This document shows positions 15,875 through 24,831 of a DNA stretch of 64,000 nucleotides, one piece after another. This DNA is from RUG12395 sp034178705 (GTDB taxonomy: Bacteria > Bacillota > Clostridia > Oscillospirales > CAG-272). The notes under the pieces were generated by a model. It made no database searches. It was not told where the DNA came from and was given only the letters and a program-made list of their open reading frames with translations. Position numbers and translations under genes: made by a program. Where the stretch lies: the NCBI GenBank assembly GCA_034178705.1, contig JAXFQY010000039.1:1-64000 (forward strand). Reading direction: 5' to 3'. Positions within the stretch are counted from its first letter, which is position 1. Every line of letters begins with the position of its first letter.

Positions 15875-17209
15875 TCATTCACCTCTTTTGTCGACACGCT
15901 CCCCGACGAGATCATAGTCCTGCGCCTCGGTAATACGAACCGTGACAAACTCCCCTTCTGCTACTTTTTTGTTCGAGCGGAAGAAAACACGACCGTCCAC
16001 ATCGGGAGCATCTCCCTCACTTCTGCCTACGTAAATTTCTGCAGGAATATCATATCCTTCGCAAAGAACACGAAGCATCTTCCCGACCTGCTCCCGACAG
16101 CGGTCTGCACTGATTGCAAGCTGAATCGACATGACGGTATCGTAGCGATCCTGGGCCGTCTGTGCATCGACCGGATCGGGGAAAGAAGCAGCCGCCGTTC
16201 CTTCCTCCGGAGAATAGGTAAAGGCCCCCAAACGGTCAAAGCGCGTCTCCCGGATGAATTGACAAAGCTCCCGGAAATCCTCCTCGGTTTCTCCCGGGAA
16301 TCCGACCATAACTGTAGTCCGCAGGACAACCTCCGGAATTGCCGCGCGAAGACGGCGCACCGCGTCTCTGACGACGGCGGATGAGCCGTGACGTCCCATT
16401 GCGGTTAAAACATGGTCGGAAATATGCTGAATCGGGATATCGGCATATTTGACAACGCGCGGATTATCCCGCATTTCGGCAATCAGCTCGTCGGTGATCT
16501 TATCGGGATAAAGATAGAGCAGACGAATCCACGGGATACTCGTCTCTTCGGTAATCCGGTGAACAAGCTCGGCAAGCTTGTATTCGCCGTACAGATCCAA
16601 TCCGTAACGGGAGGTATCCTGTGCGACAATGCAAAGCTCCCGAATTTCGAGAGAATCAAGATCCTTTGCTTCAGCGATAATATCCTCCATCGGACGGCTG
16701 CGCATTTTACCGCGGATCAGGGGAATAGCACAATAAGTACAGCGGTTGTCACAGCCCTCCGCAATTTTCAGGTAAGCGGAACTTCCGGTTGTGACAAGAC
16801 GGTCCCCGCCAAGCGCAGAACACTCCTTATCCTTATGAGAGCGGAATTTTTCCCCGTTGTCGACAGCTTTTACGGCATGAACGATCTCATCAATGCTTCC
16901 GAGCCCGAGAATCGCATCTACCTCCGGCAGCTGCTCCGCAATTTCACTTTCATAGCGCTCCGCAAGACAGCCGCAGCAAACGATACCGCGAAGCTTATGA
17001 TGCTTTTTCAGCCAGCCAAGATCGATAATGTTGTCAATCGATTCCTGTCGTGCGCTTTCAATAAAAGCGCAGGTGTTTACAACAACGATATCGGCATCCT
17101 CCGCTTCGGGAGTAATTATATAGCCCGCGGAGGCAAGCTTTGCAAGCATAACTTCGGTATCGCACAGGTTCTTCGCACAGCCAAGCGATACGAAACTGAC
17201 CTTTGTCAT
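15875..17209 (-). CDS. rimO: Ribosomal protein uS12 methylthiotransferase
   Basis: RimO is a radical-SAM enzyme that adds a methylthio group to an aspartate of ribosomal protein S12. The N-terminal UPF0004 domain supplies the auxiliary cluster cysteines (SLGCAKN at 8-14, NTCAF near 46, CCGC near 79). The radical-SAM CxxxCxxC is CDNRCTYC near residue 154, and a TRAM domain forms the C-terminus. RimO is separated from its paralogue MiaB by the SLGCAKNLCDTE start and the RGKMRSRP segment. It lies 18 bases downstream of recX in a cluster of recA, recX, rimO and pgsA. Confidence 0.95.
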   Translation of the reverse strand: MTKVSFVSLGCAKNLCDTEVMLAKLASAGYIITPEAEDADIVVVNTCAFIESARQESIDNIIDLGWLKKHHKLRGIVCCGCLAERYESEIAEQLPEVDAILGLGSIDEIVHAVKAVDNGEKFRSHKDKECSALGGDRLVTTGSSAYLKIAEGCDNRCTYCAIPLIRGKMRSRPMEDIIAEAKDLDSLEIRELCIVAQDTSRYGLDLYGEYKLAELVHRITEETSIPWIRLLYLYPDKITDELIAEMRDNPRVVKYADIPIQHISDHVLTAMGRHGSSAVVRDAVRRLRAAIPEVVLRTTVMVGFPGETEEDFRELCQFIRETRFDRLGAFTYSPEEGTAAASFPDPVDAQTAQDRYDTVMSIQLAISADRCREQVGKMLRVLCEGYDIPAEIYVGRSEGDAPDVDGRVFFRSNKKVAEGEFVTVRITEAQDYDLVGERVDKRGE

Positions 17210-17227
17210 GGTTTTCCTTTCATCTCC

Positions 17228-17827
17228 TCAATACCCGTAGCGGTAGAGGAACGCTTTTATTTTCAATGCTTCCTCCCGGTTTTCGGGGGAAAGATGCCCG
17301 AATTTCCGCAGAATCAGCTGTCGTTTGTTTTTTTGGATATCGATTTCGTCGGCACATACCGAAAGTGCCCTGCGGATCTGTTCCGGCGTGAAGCCCTTTG
17401 CGCGCATCTCGGCTTCGATCCGACGGCTGCCGTACAGCTTGTCGTTGGCCGCATGCAGAACAGCTTCCCGCAGAAAGGCATCGTCATCAAGATACCCCAT
17501 CTCAGAAGCGCGGGCAACGGCAAAAGCAACGGCTTCGGATGAATAGCGCTTCCGGCGAAGTTTCATTCGGAGTGAAGCTGTGGTATTGTCTCCGTAAGAA
17601 AGGATTCGAAGGGCGGAGCAGTATGCGGAACAGCGTTCCGCCGACTCCTCAAGAAGGGAGAACTGCTCCGCGGTTATCTCCCGCGGCACTTTACAAAGAG
17701 ATTCCGGGAGCTCCTCTGTGAAGATACACAGAGAACGCGTTTCCTCATGTTCCCCGGAGGAAAGACGAACGGCAATCGTGCCGGTTCCGTCGTCCGAGAA
17801 AACACACGTCAGAACGGTAATCGTCAA
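17228..17827 (-). CDS. recX: Regulatory protein RecX
   Basis: RecX modulates RecA filaments. The 199-residue protein has the three-helix tandem repeats of the family, for example LRMKLRRKRYSSEAV followed by MGYLDDDAFLREAV and GSRRIEAEMRAKGFT. Its start overlaps the recA stop by four bases (ATGA), which is strong positional support and implies coupled translation. The N-terminal ~60 residues are less conserved, as usual for the family. Confidence 0.92.
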   Translation of the reverse strand: MTITVLTCVFSDDGTGTIAVRLSSGEHEETRSLCIFTEELPESLCKVPREITAEQFSLLEESAERCSAYCSALRILSYGDNTTASLRMKLRRKRYSSEAVAFAVARASEMGYLDDDAFLREAVLHAANDKLYGSRRIEAEMRAKGFTPEQIRRALSVCADEIDIQKNKRQLILRKFGHLSPENREEALKIKAFLYRYGY

Positions 17828-18948
17828 CTGTTCTCTCCGTCATCAAAATCGAAATCGCGCAGCTCTTCGTCGAGATCCTCTTCTTCTCCGCTCTCCTCGA
17901 TCACGGCCTCGGAATCTGCGGCAAGAGCGCGGACTTTCTCTTCGATTTCCTCCGCGAGTGCTCTATCGGATTCCAGGGTACGCCGTGCATTGTCCCGCCC
18001 CTGCCCGATCCGCTGATCGCCGTAGTTGATCCACGCGCCGCTTTTCTTCAGCACACCGAGCGCGATTCCCATATCGATAAGCTCCCCTGCTTTGGAAATT
18101 CCCTTTCCGTAGAGAATATCAAATTCCGCGACACGGAACGGAGGGGCAACCTTATTCTTCACGACCTTTGTCTTGACATGGTTTCCGATAATCTCATTTC
18201 CGTTTTTCAACGGCTCGCCCTTGCGAACATCAATCCGGACCGAAGCATAGAACTTGAGTGCGCGACCGCCTGTCGTTGTTTCCGGGTTTCCGAACATGAC
18301 ACCCACTTTTTCGCGCAGCTGATTGATGAAAATGACAATTGTATTGGATTTTGCGATTGCACCGGAAAGCATCCGCATCGCCTTTGACATCAGGCGGGCG
18401 TGAAGACCGACATTGGCATTGCTGAGATTTCCGTCGATTTCCTGCTTCGGAACAAGAGCGGCCACAGAGTCGATAACGATAATATCTACCGCACCGGAGT
18501 TGACAAGAGCTTCTGCAATTTCCAGCGCCTGCTCTCCGTAATCCGGCTGGGAAACCAAAAGATTGTTGATATCTACCCCGATTTTTTTGGCATATGCAGG
18601 ATCCAGGGCATGCTCCGCGTCAATAAACGCAGCGTTTCCTCCCCTTTTCTGTACCTCGGCAACGACATGAAGCGCAACGGTTGTCTTACCGGAGGATTCC
18701 GGTCCGAAAATTTCCGTAATCCTTCCGCGCGGAATTCCGCCGACACCGAGCGCACGGTCAAGTCCGATCGAACCGGTCGAAACGGCATTGACCTCCATTT
18801 TTGTGTTCTCCCCAAGCTTCATGATGGCGCCCTCGCCGTAGGACTTTGAAATATGTGACAGTACGGCGTCAAGCGCTTGTTTTTTCCCCTCTGTATCGGT
18901 AAGCTGTGAAGATGCAGATTTACCGGTTGGCTTTTTGGATGCTGCCAT
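17824..18948 (-). CDS. recA: Recombinase RecA
   Basis: RecA forms the ATP-dependent strand-exchange filament and triggers the SOS response. The Walker A motif GPESSGKTT lies at ~70-78. Also visible are QPDYGEQALEI, VDIIVIDSVAALVPK (Walker B) and the loop region NQLREKVGVMFGNPETTTGG. The C-terminus is strongly acidic (EESGEEEDLDEELRDFD), as in other RecA proteins. CTTTCT-rich sequence with AAGGG precedes the ATG. The 68 bases upstream contain no GAAC-N4-GTTC-like LexA box, and the gene follows a lipoprotein gene and gyrA with no terminator between them. Confidence 0.97.
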   Translation of the reverse strand: MAASKKPTGKSASSQLTDTEGKKQALDAVLSHISKSYGEGAIMKLGENTKMEVNAVSTGSIGLDRALGVGGIPRGRITEIFGPESSGKTTVALHVVAEVQKRGGNAAFIDAEHALDPAYAKKIGVDINNLLVSQPDYGEQALEIAEALVNSGAVDIIVIDSVAALVPKQEIDGNLSNANVGLHARLMSKAMRMLSGAIAKSNTIVIFINQLREKVGVMFGNPETTTGGRALKFYASVRIDVRKGEPLKNGNEIIGNHVKTKVVKNKVAPPFRVAEFDILYGKGISKAGELIDMGIALGVLKKSGAWINYGDQRIGQGRDNARRTLESDRALAEEIEEKVRALAADSEAVIEESGEEEDLDEELRDFDFDDGENS

Positions 18949-19016
18949 GTCTTGTCCCTTTCTATGTTAAATAAATTGATGCTGAGAATTTCATTCCCGA
19001 AAGACAGCGAAAAAGG

Positions 19017-19583
19017 TCAATAGGTCGGCGTATCAAGCAGCCATTTTTCTCCGTCAAAACGCAGTGTCAGAACGGCATCCTCATCTTTTTCCCCGTTCGT
19101 TTCGGTTTCAATGCGGATTACCACCCGTTTGCTTCCGCTTTTTTCAATCGTCATGGTATCAAAAGAATAGGTTCTTTCCCCTGGGAGAATGGATTGGATA
19201 TACCGATCCTGCATCAGCTGTCCGAGGTCATCCTCGGTGAATCGCGGTAGAATGACGCCGACACTGTCTGTTATTCCGACAAACAACGTCTCAAAGATTC
19301 CCTCACAGTAGTCCGCCGTATAGACAGCGCGTGCTGCCTCCTTCAGTTGATCGATCGTATCATATCTGCTTTTTTCTAAATCCACATAGCGGTAATCTGT
19401 TCCGGTAATCCCTTCCACCGTTGGAAGTCCGTAGCCGAAAAAAATCTCGTTCAATTCCAGACTGTCGGTAATCAGTGCTTCGGCAATCGGCCTGATCTCT
19501 TCAAGAGTAGGTCCGCCGCAGGAGGAAAACAGAATGGCCGTGCAGAGAAGAAACACACAAAAGAAAGCAAACTTAGCTTTCAT
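19017..19583 (-). CDS. Small lipoprotein of unknown function
   Basis: The 188-residue protein has a lipoprotein signal ending in LFSSCGG with Cys22 as the lipidation site. The mature part has a helical first half and a beta-rich C-terminus (VVIRIETETNG, then DAVLTLRFDGEKWLLD), which resembles NTF2-like or DUF4878-type lipoproteins only loosely. I do not assign a family. The start at 19583 has GGGGAG-like sequence upstream and lies inside gyrA, overlapping its end by 11 bases, so translation is probably coupled to gyrA. The position between gyrA and recA may be incidental. Confidence 0.8.
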   Translation of the reverse strand: MKAKFAFFCVFLLCTAILFSSCGGPTLEEIRPIAEALITDSLELNEIFFGYGLPTVEGITGTDYRYVDLEKSRYDTIDQLKEAARAVYTADYCEGIFETLFVGITDSVGVILPRFTEDDLGQLMQDRYIQSILPGERTYSFDTMTIEKSGSKRVVIRIETETNGEKDEDAVLTLRFDGEKWLLDTPTY

Positions 19584-22131
19584 TTCCGTTCTCCCCGGAA
19601 TTTCCCGTATTCTCTCTGTTTTCAGTTTCCTTTGTCCCTGCTGTCGTTTCGCCGTCAGACAGAGCACTCTGCTCGGGGATTTCTTCTTGCTCCGGCTGAT
19701 TTCCGTCGTGAACAACCGCAAAATTGGAAATCACGGCATTCTCCGCTGTGCGCATGACAATAACACCGGCCGCGGAACGGCTGTACACCGGGATTTCATC
19801 CGCGTGTATACGGACAACCGTTCCGGTATCTGTAATCATCATAATGTCATCCTGCTCACCGACGGAAGCAATCCCGATCACCGGACCGGTTTTTTCGGTA
19901 ATATTCTGACAGGTGACACCGTGCCCTCCACGATTTTTCATCTGGCGGAAATCGTCAAACGGTGTCCGCTTTCCGCATCCGCGCTCGGTTATGACAAGCA
20001 GACGTCGGTCGTCTGAGACAAGCGCAGCTCCGCAAACCGCATCCCCGTCTTCCAGGCGGATACCGATGACACCACGGGCGGTTCTTCCCATCGGACGGAT
20101 TGTATCTCCACGGAAGCGCACGGCATTTCCCGAACGGGTCGCAATGACAAGCTCATCCTCATCCTCCATCTCTCCGGCATAGATCAGCTCGTCACCCTCA
20201 TCCAACGAGAGGGCGCGCTTTCCGGTTTTTCTCTGATATTCGAATTCGCTCATCGGTGTGCGCTTGATAATGCCGTTTTTCGTAAGCATCAAAAGATATT
20301 TGTCCCCGAAACCGTTTACGGTAATCACACCGGAAAGCTTCTCCCCGTCTTCAAGCTCCAGCAGATTGCGGATGTTGGTTCCCTTTGCCGTTCTTCCTGC
20401 CTCCGGAATGAAATAAACCTTCTTGGTATATACCTTTCCTATGGAGGTAAAGAACATCATCAGCGAATGGCTGTCCGCCGTGACAACGTTCTCGATGAAG
20501 TCATCCTCCTTTGTCTGCATGCCGATAATTCCCTTTCCGCCACGGCGCTGGGCGGAATACGTATCGGCAGGCTGACGCTTGATGTATCCGGCATGCGTCA
20601 TGGTTACAACACACCGATGCTTCGGAATCAGATCTTCCAGAACAATATCATCCTCGGATTCCACAATATCGGTCAGGCGCGGATCCCCGAACTTAGCCTT
20701 GATGGCCAGCAGCTCGTCCCGCACAATGGAACGAACCTTTGTTTCGTCCCTGAGGATTTCTTCAAGCTCCGCGACAATACTCCGCAATTTTGCCAGTCTG
20801 TCCTCGATTTTCTGCCGTTCAAGTCCGGAAAGCTTTCCGAGCGTCATATCAACGATCGCCTGCGCCTGTGCCTCCGAAAGCGCAAACTCCGCCATAAGAG
20901 CTTCCCTTGCTGCCGGTATCGACTCACTGTGCTTGATAATCTCAATGACACGGTCGATATTATCGATGGCGATTTTGTATCCCTCCAGAATATGCATCTC
21001 ATGCAACGCTTTATCAAGGTCGAATTTTGTACGGCGCACAATAATTTCTTTCTGAAAGGAAATATATTGCTGAAGGATTTCCTTCAGGGAGAGAATCTTC
21101 GGTTCGCCGTTTACAATGGCAAGCATATTAACAGCAAAGGTATCCTGAAGCTGTGTATATTTATATAGCTGATTCAGTATCACCTGTCCGTTTGCATCTC
21201 TGCGGTATTCTATGACAATACGCATTCCCGCGCGTCCCGTCTCGTCACGCAGACCCGTGATTCCATCCACACGTTTTTCCTTGTGCAGATCCGCAATGCT
21301 TTTGACCAGCATTGCCTTATTGACCGCATACGGGATTTCGGTTATGATAATACGATGCTTTTCCTCGTCAATCTGCGCGCGGGCGCGGACAGAAATATGC
21401 CCCTTTCCCGTCGCATATGCCGCATAAATGCCCGATGTTCCGTATATCGTTGCCTTTGTCGGAAAATCGGGTCCCTTGATATACTGCATGATCTCATTCA
21501 GATCCGCCTCCGGATTGTCAAGCAAACAGACAACCCCGTCGATGACCTCTCCAAGGTTGTGGGGCGGGATATTCGTCGCCATACCGACAGCGATACCGAC
21601 CGAGCCGTTGACAAGCAGATTCGGAAAGCGCGAGGGAAGAACCGTCGGCTCCTTCAGCTTGTTGTCATAGTTCGGAACAAAGTCGACAACATTTTTTTCA
21701 ATGTCCATCATCATATAGTCGGAGATTTTCGCAAGACGCGCCTCGGTATAACGGTAGGCAGCGGCACCGTCTCCGTCGACATTACCGAAGTTACCGTGTC
21801 CTTCCACCAGCGGATACCGGAGCGAGAAGGACTGAGCCATGCGAACCATCGATTGATAGACCGCGCTGTCCCCGTGCGGATGATACCGCCCGAGCACATT
21901 TCCGACGGTAGTTGCCGACTTGCGGAACGGCTTATCGCTTGTAAGGTGATCCTCATACATCGCGTAGAGAATGCGGCGCTGACCCGGCTTCATACCGTCC
22001 CGAACGTCAGGCAGAGCACGACTTGTAATGACACTCATGGAGTAATCTATAAAAGACTTCTTTACCTCCGCCTCCATTGCGATGGGGACAATTTTCTGAT
22101 TGGAATAGTCAAGCTCATGATTGTGTTCCAT
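19573..22131 (-). CDS. gyrA: DNA gyrase subunit A
   Basis: GyrA cuts and rejoins DNA in gyrase. The catalytic tyrosine is Tyr128 in AAAYRYTE. The C-terminal domain carries a perfect GyrA box, QRRGGKG, which marks it as gyrase rather than topoisomerase IV. In the quinolone-determining region, the E. coli Ser83 position is Ser89, but the position of Asp87 is Gln93 (GDSAVYQSMVRMAQ), where most bacteria have Asp or Glu. The last ~40 residues form an acidic low-complexity tail. AAGGAAG precedes the ATG. The gene follows gyrB but is separated from it by a 231-base spacer filled with DnaA-box-like repeats. Confidence 0.97.
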   Translation of the reverse strand: MEHNHELDYSNQKIVPIAMEAEVKKSFIDYSMSVITSRALPDVRDGMKPGQRRILYAMYEDHLTSDKPFRKSATTVGNVLGRYHPHGDSAVYQSMVRMAQSFSLRYPLVEGHGNFGNVDGDGAAAYRYTEARLAKISDYMMMDIEKNVVDFVPNYDNKLKEPTVLPSRFPNLLVNGSVGIAVGMATNIPPHNLGEVIDGVVCLLDNPEADLNEIMQYIKGPDFPTKATIYGTSGIYAAYATGKGHISVRARAQIDEEKHRIIITEIPYAVNKAMLVKSIADLHKEKRVDGITGLRDETGRAGMRIVIEYRRDANGQVILNQLYKYTQLQDTFAVNMLAIVNGEPKILSLKEILQQYISFQKEIIVRRTKFDLDKALHEMHILEGYKIAIDNIDRVIEIIKHSESIPAAREALMAEFALSEAQAQAIVDMTLGKLSGLERQKIEDRLAKLRSIVAELEEILRDETKVRSIVRDELLAIKAKFGDPRLTDIVESEDDIVLEDLIPKHRCVVTMTHAGYIKRQPADTYSAQRRGGKGIIGMQTKEDDFIENVVTADSHSLMMFFTSIGKVYTKKVYFIPEAGRTAKGTNIRNLLELEDGEKLSGVITVNGFGDKYLLMLTKNGIIKRTPMSEFEYQRKTGKRALSLDEGDELIYAGEMEDEDELVIATRSGNAVRFRGDTIRPMGRTARGVIGIRLEDGDAVCGAALVSDDRRLLVITERGCGKRTPFDDFRQMKNRGGHGVTCQNITEKTGPVIGIASVGEQDDIMMITDTGTVVRIHADEIPVYSRSAAGVIVMRTAENAVISNFAVVHDGNQPEQEEIPEQSALSDGETTAGTKETENRENTGNSGENGNES

Positions 22132-22197
22132 TTATTCTTCCTTTTCCATTACCGGCAGACGAAGGATTCTTCACCTTCTTTTTGCCGCATTTCTCAT

Positions 22198-22360
22198 CTT
22201 TCAACAAATAAAATTGGTATCTCTGATTTGTCGAAAAAAGTTTTCTAAAGAGGAAAACCGGCTTGGATCATCGGTTTCAACAGAGTTTTCAACAGGTTGT
22301 TGAAAACTTTTGAACAAGAGTTTTCAACAGATTGTCGAAAACTATTTTTTCTGTTGAGAA
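22198..22360. repeat. Cluster of DnaA-box-like 9-mers (TTTTCAACA) upstream of gyrA
   Basis: Exact TTTTCAACA copies lie at 22286-22294 (+), 22298-22306 (-) and 22321-22329 (+). The first two form a palindrome of 11-base arms with a 3-base centre. One-mismatch copies lie at 22198-22206, 22229-22237 (-), 22274-22282, 22308-22316, 22333-22341 (-) and 22352-22360 (-). The 9-mer differs from the DnaA box TTATCCACA at two positions. The same 9-mer recurs in the dnaA-dnaN gap. It is therefore probably a DnaA-binding region, either a second part of the origin or a regulator of gyrA. Confidence 0.6.
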
Positions 22361-22362
22361 CT

Positions 22363-24303
22363 TTAGATATCCAGATTTGAAACAAATTTCGCATTCTGAA
22401 TGATAAATTCGCGTCTGGGCTCCACCTGATCCCCCATCAGAACGGAAAAAATCTCATCTGCACGGATCGCATCCTCCACCGTTACCTTCAAAAGGGTTCG
22501 GAACTCCGGATCCATTGTTGTCTCCCAAAGTTGATCCGGATCCATTTCACCAAGACCTTTATAACGTTCTGTCTCACATTTTCCGCCAAGCTCCGCGATA
22601 TAGGTATCGCGTTCCTCATCGGAGAAGGCATAGCGTACTGTTTTGCCGCGCATCACTTTATAAAGCGGTGGCTGTGCCAGATAAATATTTCCGTTCTCAA
22701 TCAGTGCGCGCATATGCCGGAAAAAGAAAGTCAAAAGCAAAATCCGAATATGCGAACCGTCAACATCGGCATCTGCCATAATAATGATTTTTCCGTAACG
22801 AAGCTTTGACGGATCAAAATCCTCTCCGATACCACAGCCGAGTGCCTGAATAATCGGTGTCAGCGACTCGTTACCGTAAACCTTATCCAAACGGCTTTTT
22901 TCTACATTCAGAACCTTACCGCGAAGCGGAAGAATGGCCTGAAAACGGCTGTCTCTTCCATCCTTTGCCGATCCGCCTGCGGAATCTCCCTCTACAAGAT
23001 ACAGCTCGGTCAGCTCTGCGCTGCGTTCCTGACAGTCGGAAAGCTTTCCGGGTAGCGTACTGCCCTCAAGTGCATTTTTCCGGCGGGTCAGGTCGCGTGC
23101 CTTTCTGGCTGCTTCGCGGGCGCGGCTTGCGGCAAGCGCCTTATCCAGAATCGCTTTTCCTACGGCAGGATTTTCCTCAAGATATTCGCTCAGTTTCTGC
23201 GTTACCATCTGATCAACAAAGGTACGCATTTCGCTGTTTCCGAGTTTGGCCTTGGTCTGCGATTCAAACTGTGCATCGACCAGCTTAACACTGATAATCG
23301 CAATCAACCCTTCCCGGACATCCTCTCCGGTCAGCTTATCGTCCCCCTTGAGAACACCTGTTTTGATCGCATACGCATTCAGAACCTTTGTCAGCGCCGA
23401 TTTGAAGCCGACCTCGTGTGTTCCTCCCTCAATCGTATGCATGTTATTGGCAAAGGAAAGAAGAATTTCATTATAGCTGTCGTTGTACTGAAGCGCAACC
23501 TCCGCCGTACTGGAATTTTTCTCCGCCTTCATGTATATAACCTGCGGATGGACCGGATTGCCGCGCTTGTTGTTTTCATTCAGATACTCTACAAAGGAAC
23601 GAATTCCCCCTTCAAAATAGAGCATCTCACGCTTTGGCTCACCCTCGCTTCCATCCTCGTTTCGGACGCGGCGGTCGATAAGCTCGATCCGGATTCCGCC
23701 GTTGAGAAACGCCTGTTCACGAAGACGGGAAAGCAAAGAATCATATTCGAATACGGTTTCTTCAAAAATGGTTGGATCCGGCTTGAAGCGACAGAAAACA
23801 CCATGCTTTTCTGTCGGTCCTTCACATTTGAAGGGACGTGCAACTTTTCCCCGCTCAAAACGCTCGGTATAACGCATACCGTCACGGCAGTTTTCTACTT
23901 CCATCCACTCGGAAAGAGCATTCACTACCGATGCGCCGACTCCGTGAAGGCCTCCTGCAATCTTATAGCCTTCACCGCCGAACTTTCCTCCAGCATGAAG
24001 AATGGTATATACTACTTCAAGCGTCGGAATTCCCATCTTCGGATGAATACCGCTCGGAATTCCGCGTCCGTCATCCTCAACAGACACGCTGTTGTCCGGC
24101 CAAAGAGTGACTGTAATTTTATCACAGGCGCCTGCAAGCGCTTCATCAATAGAGTTGTCTACAATTTCGTGTACAAGATGATGCAGCCCGCGAATCGATG
24201 TCGTTCCGATATACATTCCCGGGCGCTTGCGGACCGCTTCCAGCCCTTCCAGTACCTGTATTTGACTGTCATCATATACATTTTCGTGGTTTTTCTCGTC
24301 CAT
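22363..24303 (-). CDS. gyrB: DNA gyrase subunit B
   Basis: GyrB supplies the ATPase of gyrase. The GHKL ATPase domain shows EIVDNSIDEALAG, DDGRGIP and GGLHGVGASVVNALS. The Toprim domain shows EGDSAGGSAKDGRDS, then PLRGKVLNVE, and the Mg-binding MADADVDGSHI. The C-terminus ends in the usual gyrase form (RREFIIQNAKFVSNLDI). The 646 residues are normal for a Gram-positive GyrB. AAAGGAAC precedes the ATG, and a 10-bp hairpin lies just upstream of that ribosome site. Confidence 0.97.
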   Translation of the reverse strand: MDEKNHENVYDDSQIQVLEGLEAVRKRPGMYIGTTSIRGLHHLVHEIVDNSIDEALAGACDKITVTLWPDNSVSVEDDGRGIPSGIHPKMGIPTLEVVYTILHAGGKFGGEGYKIAGGLHGVGASVVNALSEWMEVENCRDGMRYTERFERGKVARPFKCEGPTEKHGVFCRFKPDPTIFEETVFEYDSLLSRLREQAFLNGGIRIELIDRRVRNEDGSEGEPKREMLYFEGGIRSFVEYLNENNKRGNPVHPQVIYMKAEKNSSTAEVALQYNDSYNEILLSFANNMHTIEGGTHEVGFKSALTKVLNAYAIKTGVLKGDDKLTGEDVREGLIAIISVKLVDAQFESQTKAKLGNSEMRTFVDQMVTQKLSEYLEENPAVGKAILDKALAASRAREAARKARDLTRRKNALEGSTLPGKLSDCQERSAELTELYLVEGDSAGGSAKDGRDSRFQAILPLRGKVLNVEKSRLDKVYGNESLTPIIQALGCGIGEDFDPSKLRYGKIIIMADADVDGSHIRILLLTFFFRHMRALIENGNIYLAQPPLYKVMRGKTVRYAFSDEERDTYIAELGGKCETERYKGLGEMDPDQLWETTMDPEFRTLLKVTVEDAIRADEIFSVLMGDQVEPRREFIIQNAKFVSNLDI

Positions 24304-24328
24304 TGTCCGGTTCCTTTCTTTGTCTTCT

Positions 24329-24354
24329 CTTACCTTTTTTAAGCAAAAGGTAAG
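24329..24354 (-). repeat. 10-bp hairpin in the gyrB leader
   Basis: CTTACCTTTT (24329-24338) pairs with AAAAGGTAAG (24345-24354). A similar hairpin lies upstream of mnmG. It has no T run, so it is not a classical terminator. Confidence 0.5.
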
Positions 24355-24491
24355 CCGAAAGAATTTTTAACGATCATTCTTGCTTCATTACTTTTCAACG
24401 GCAGTTTGGTTTAACATCGGAAAAGCTTTGCCTTTTCTGAAAGAAAAAATAAGCTAAAAGATCTTTTCCTCTGCTTTTTTGTTTTTTATTC

Positions 24492-24794
24492 TTATCCGAT
24501 TTCCTCTTCACATCTGGATTTGAGAGCGGAAGCACTGATTTGGGAAAAAAGTACACGCGAGTGGGAAAAAAGCTCTGAGGGCTTCTGATAAGCAGTTTTT
24601 TTTCGCGGTGATATATCCGCAAACAGAATAAAAGACTTCGGCAGCTCTTCAGCAGCGGATTCAACTTTGCCTGCATGCTCCGAACGGCGCAAAAAGTTTT
24701 TTGTATCCTCTCCGCGGCTGGCTGTATCAAGATCAAAAATTCCGATAACAGAACCACTGCGCAGAATACGGTTATTACCCGCATGTAAATACAT
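24492..24794 (-). CDS. remB: Extracellular matrix regulator RemB-like protein (DUF370)
   Basis: RemA and RemB are small DNA-binding-type proteins that control biofilm matrix genes in Bacillus. RemB (YaaB) is encoded between recF and gyrB there, as here. The 100-residue protein begins MYLHAGNN, has VIGIFDLDTA at 17-26, PKSFILF near 54 and VLFSQISASALKSR near the C-terminus, all matching the DUF370 pattern. It is slightly longer than B. subtilis RemB because of an insertion around residues 28-50. The start at 24794 has AAGGAG upstream. Frames extending upstream overlap recF and lack a better ribosome site. Confidence 0.9.
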   Translation of the reverse strand: MYLHAGNNRILRSGSVIGIFDLDTASRGEDTKNFLRRSEHAGKVESAAEELPKSFILFADISPRKKTAYQKPSELFSHSRVLFSQISASALKSRCEEEIG

Positions 24795-24831
24795 AAAAAT
24801 CTCCTTTTTCAATGCTGAAACTGCCAAAAAA

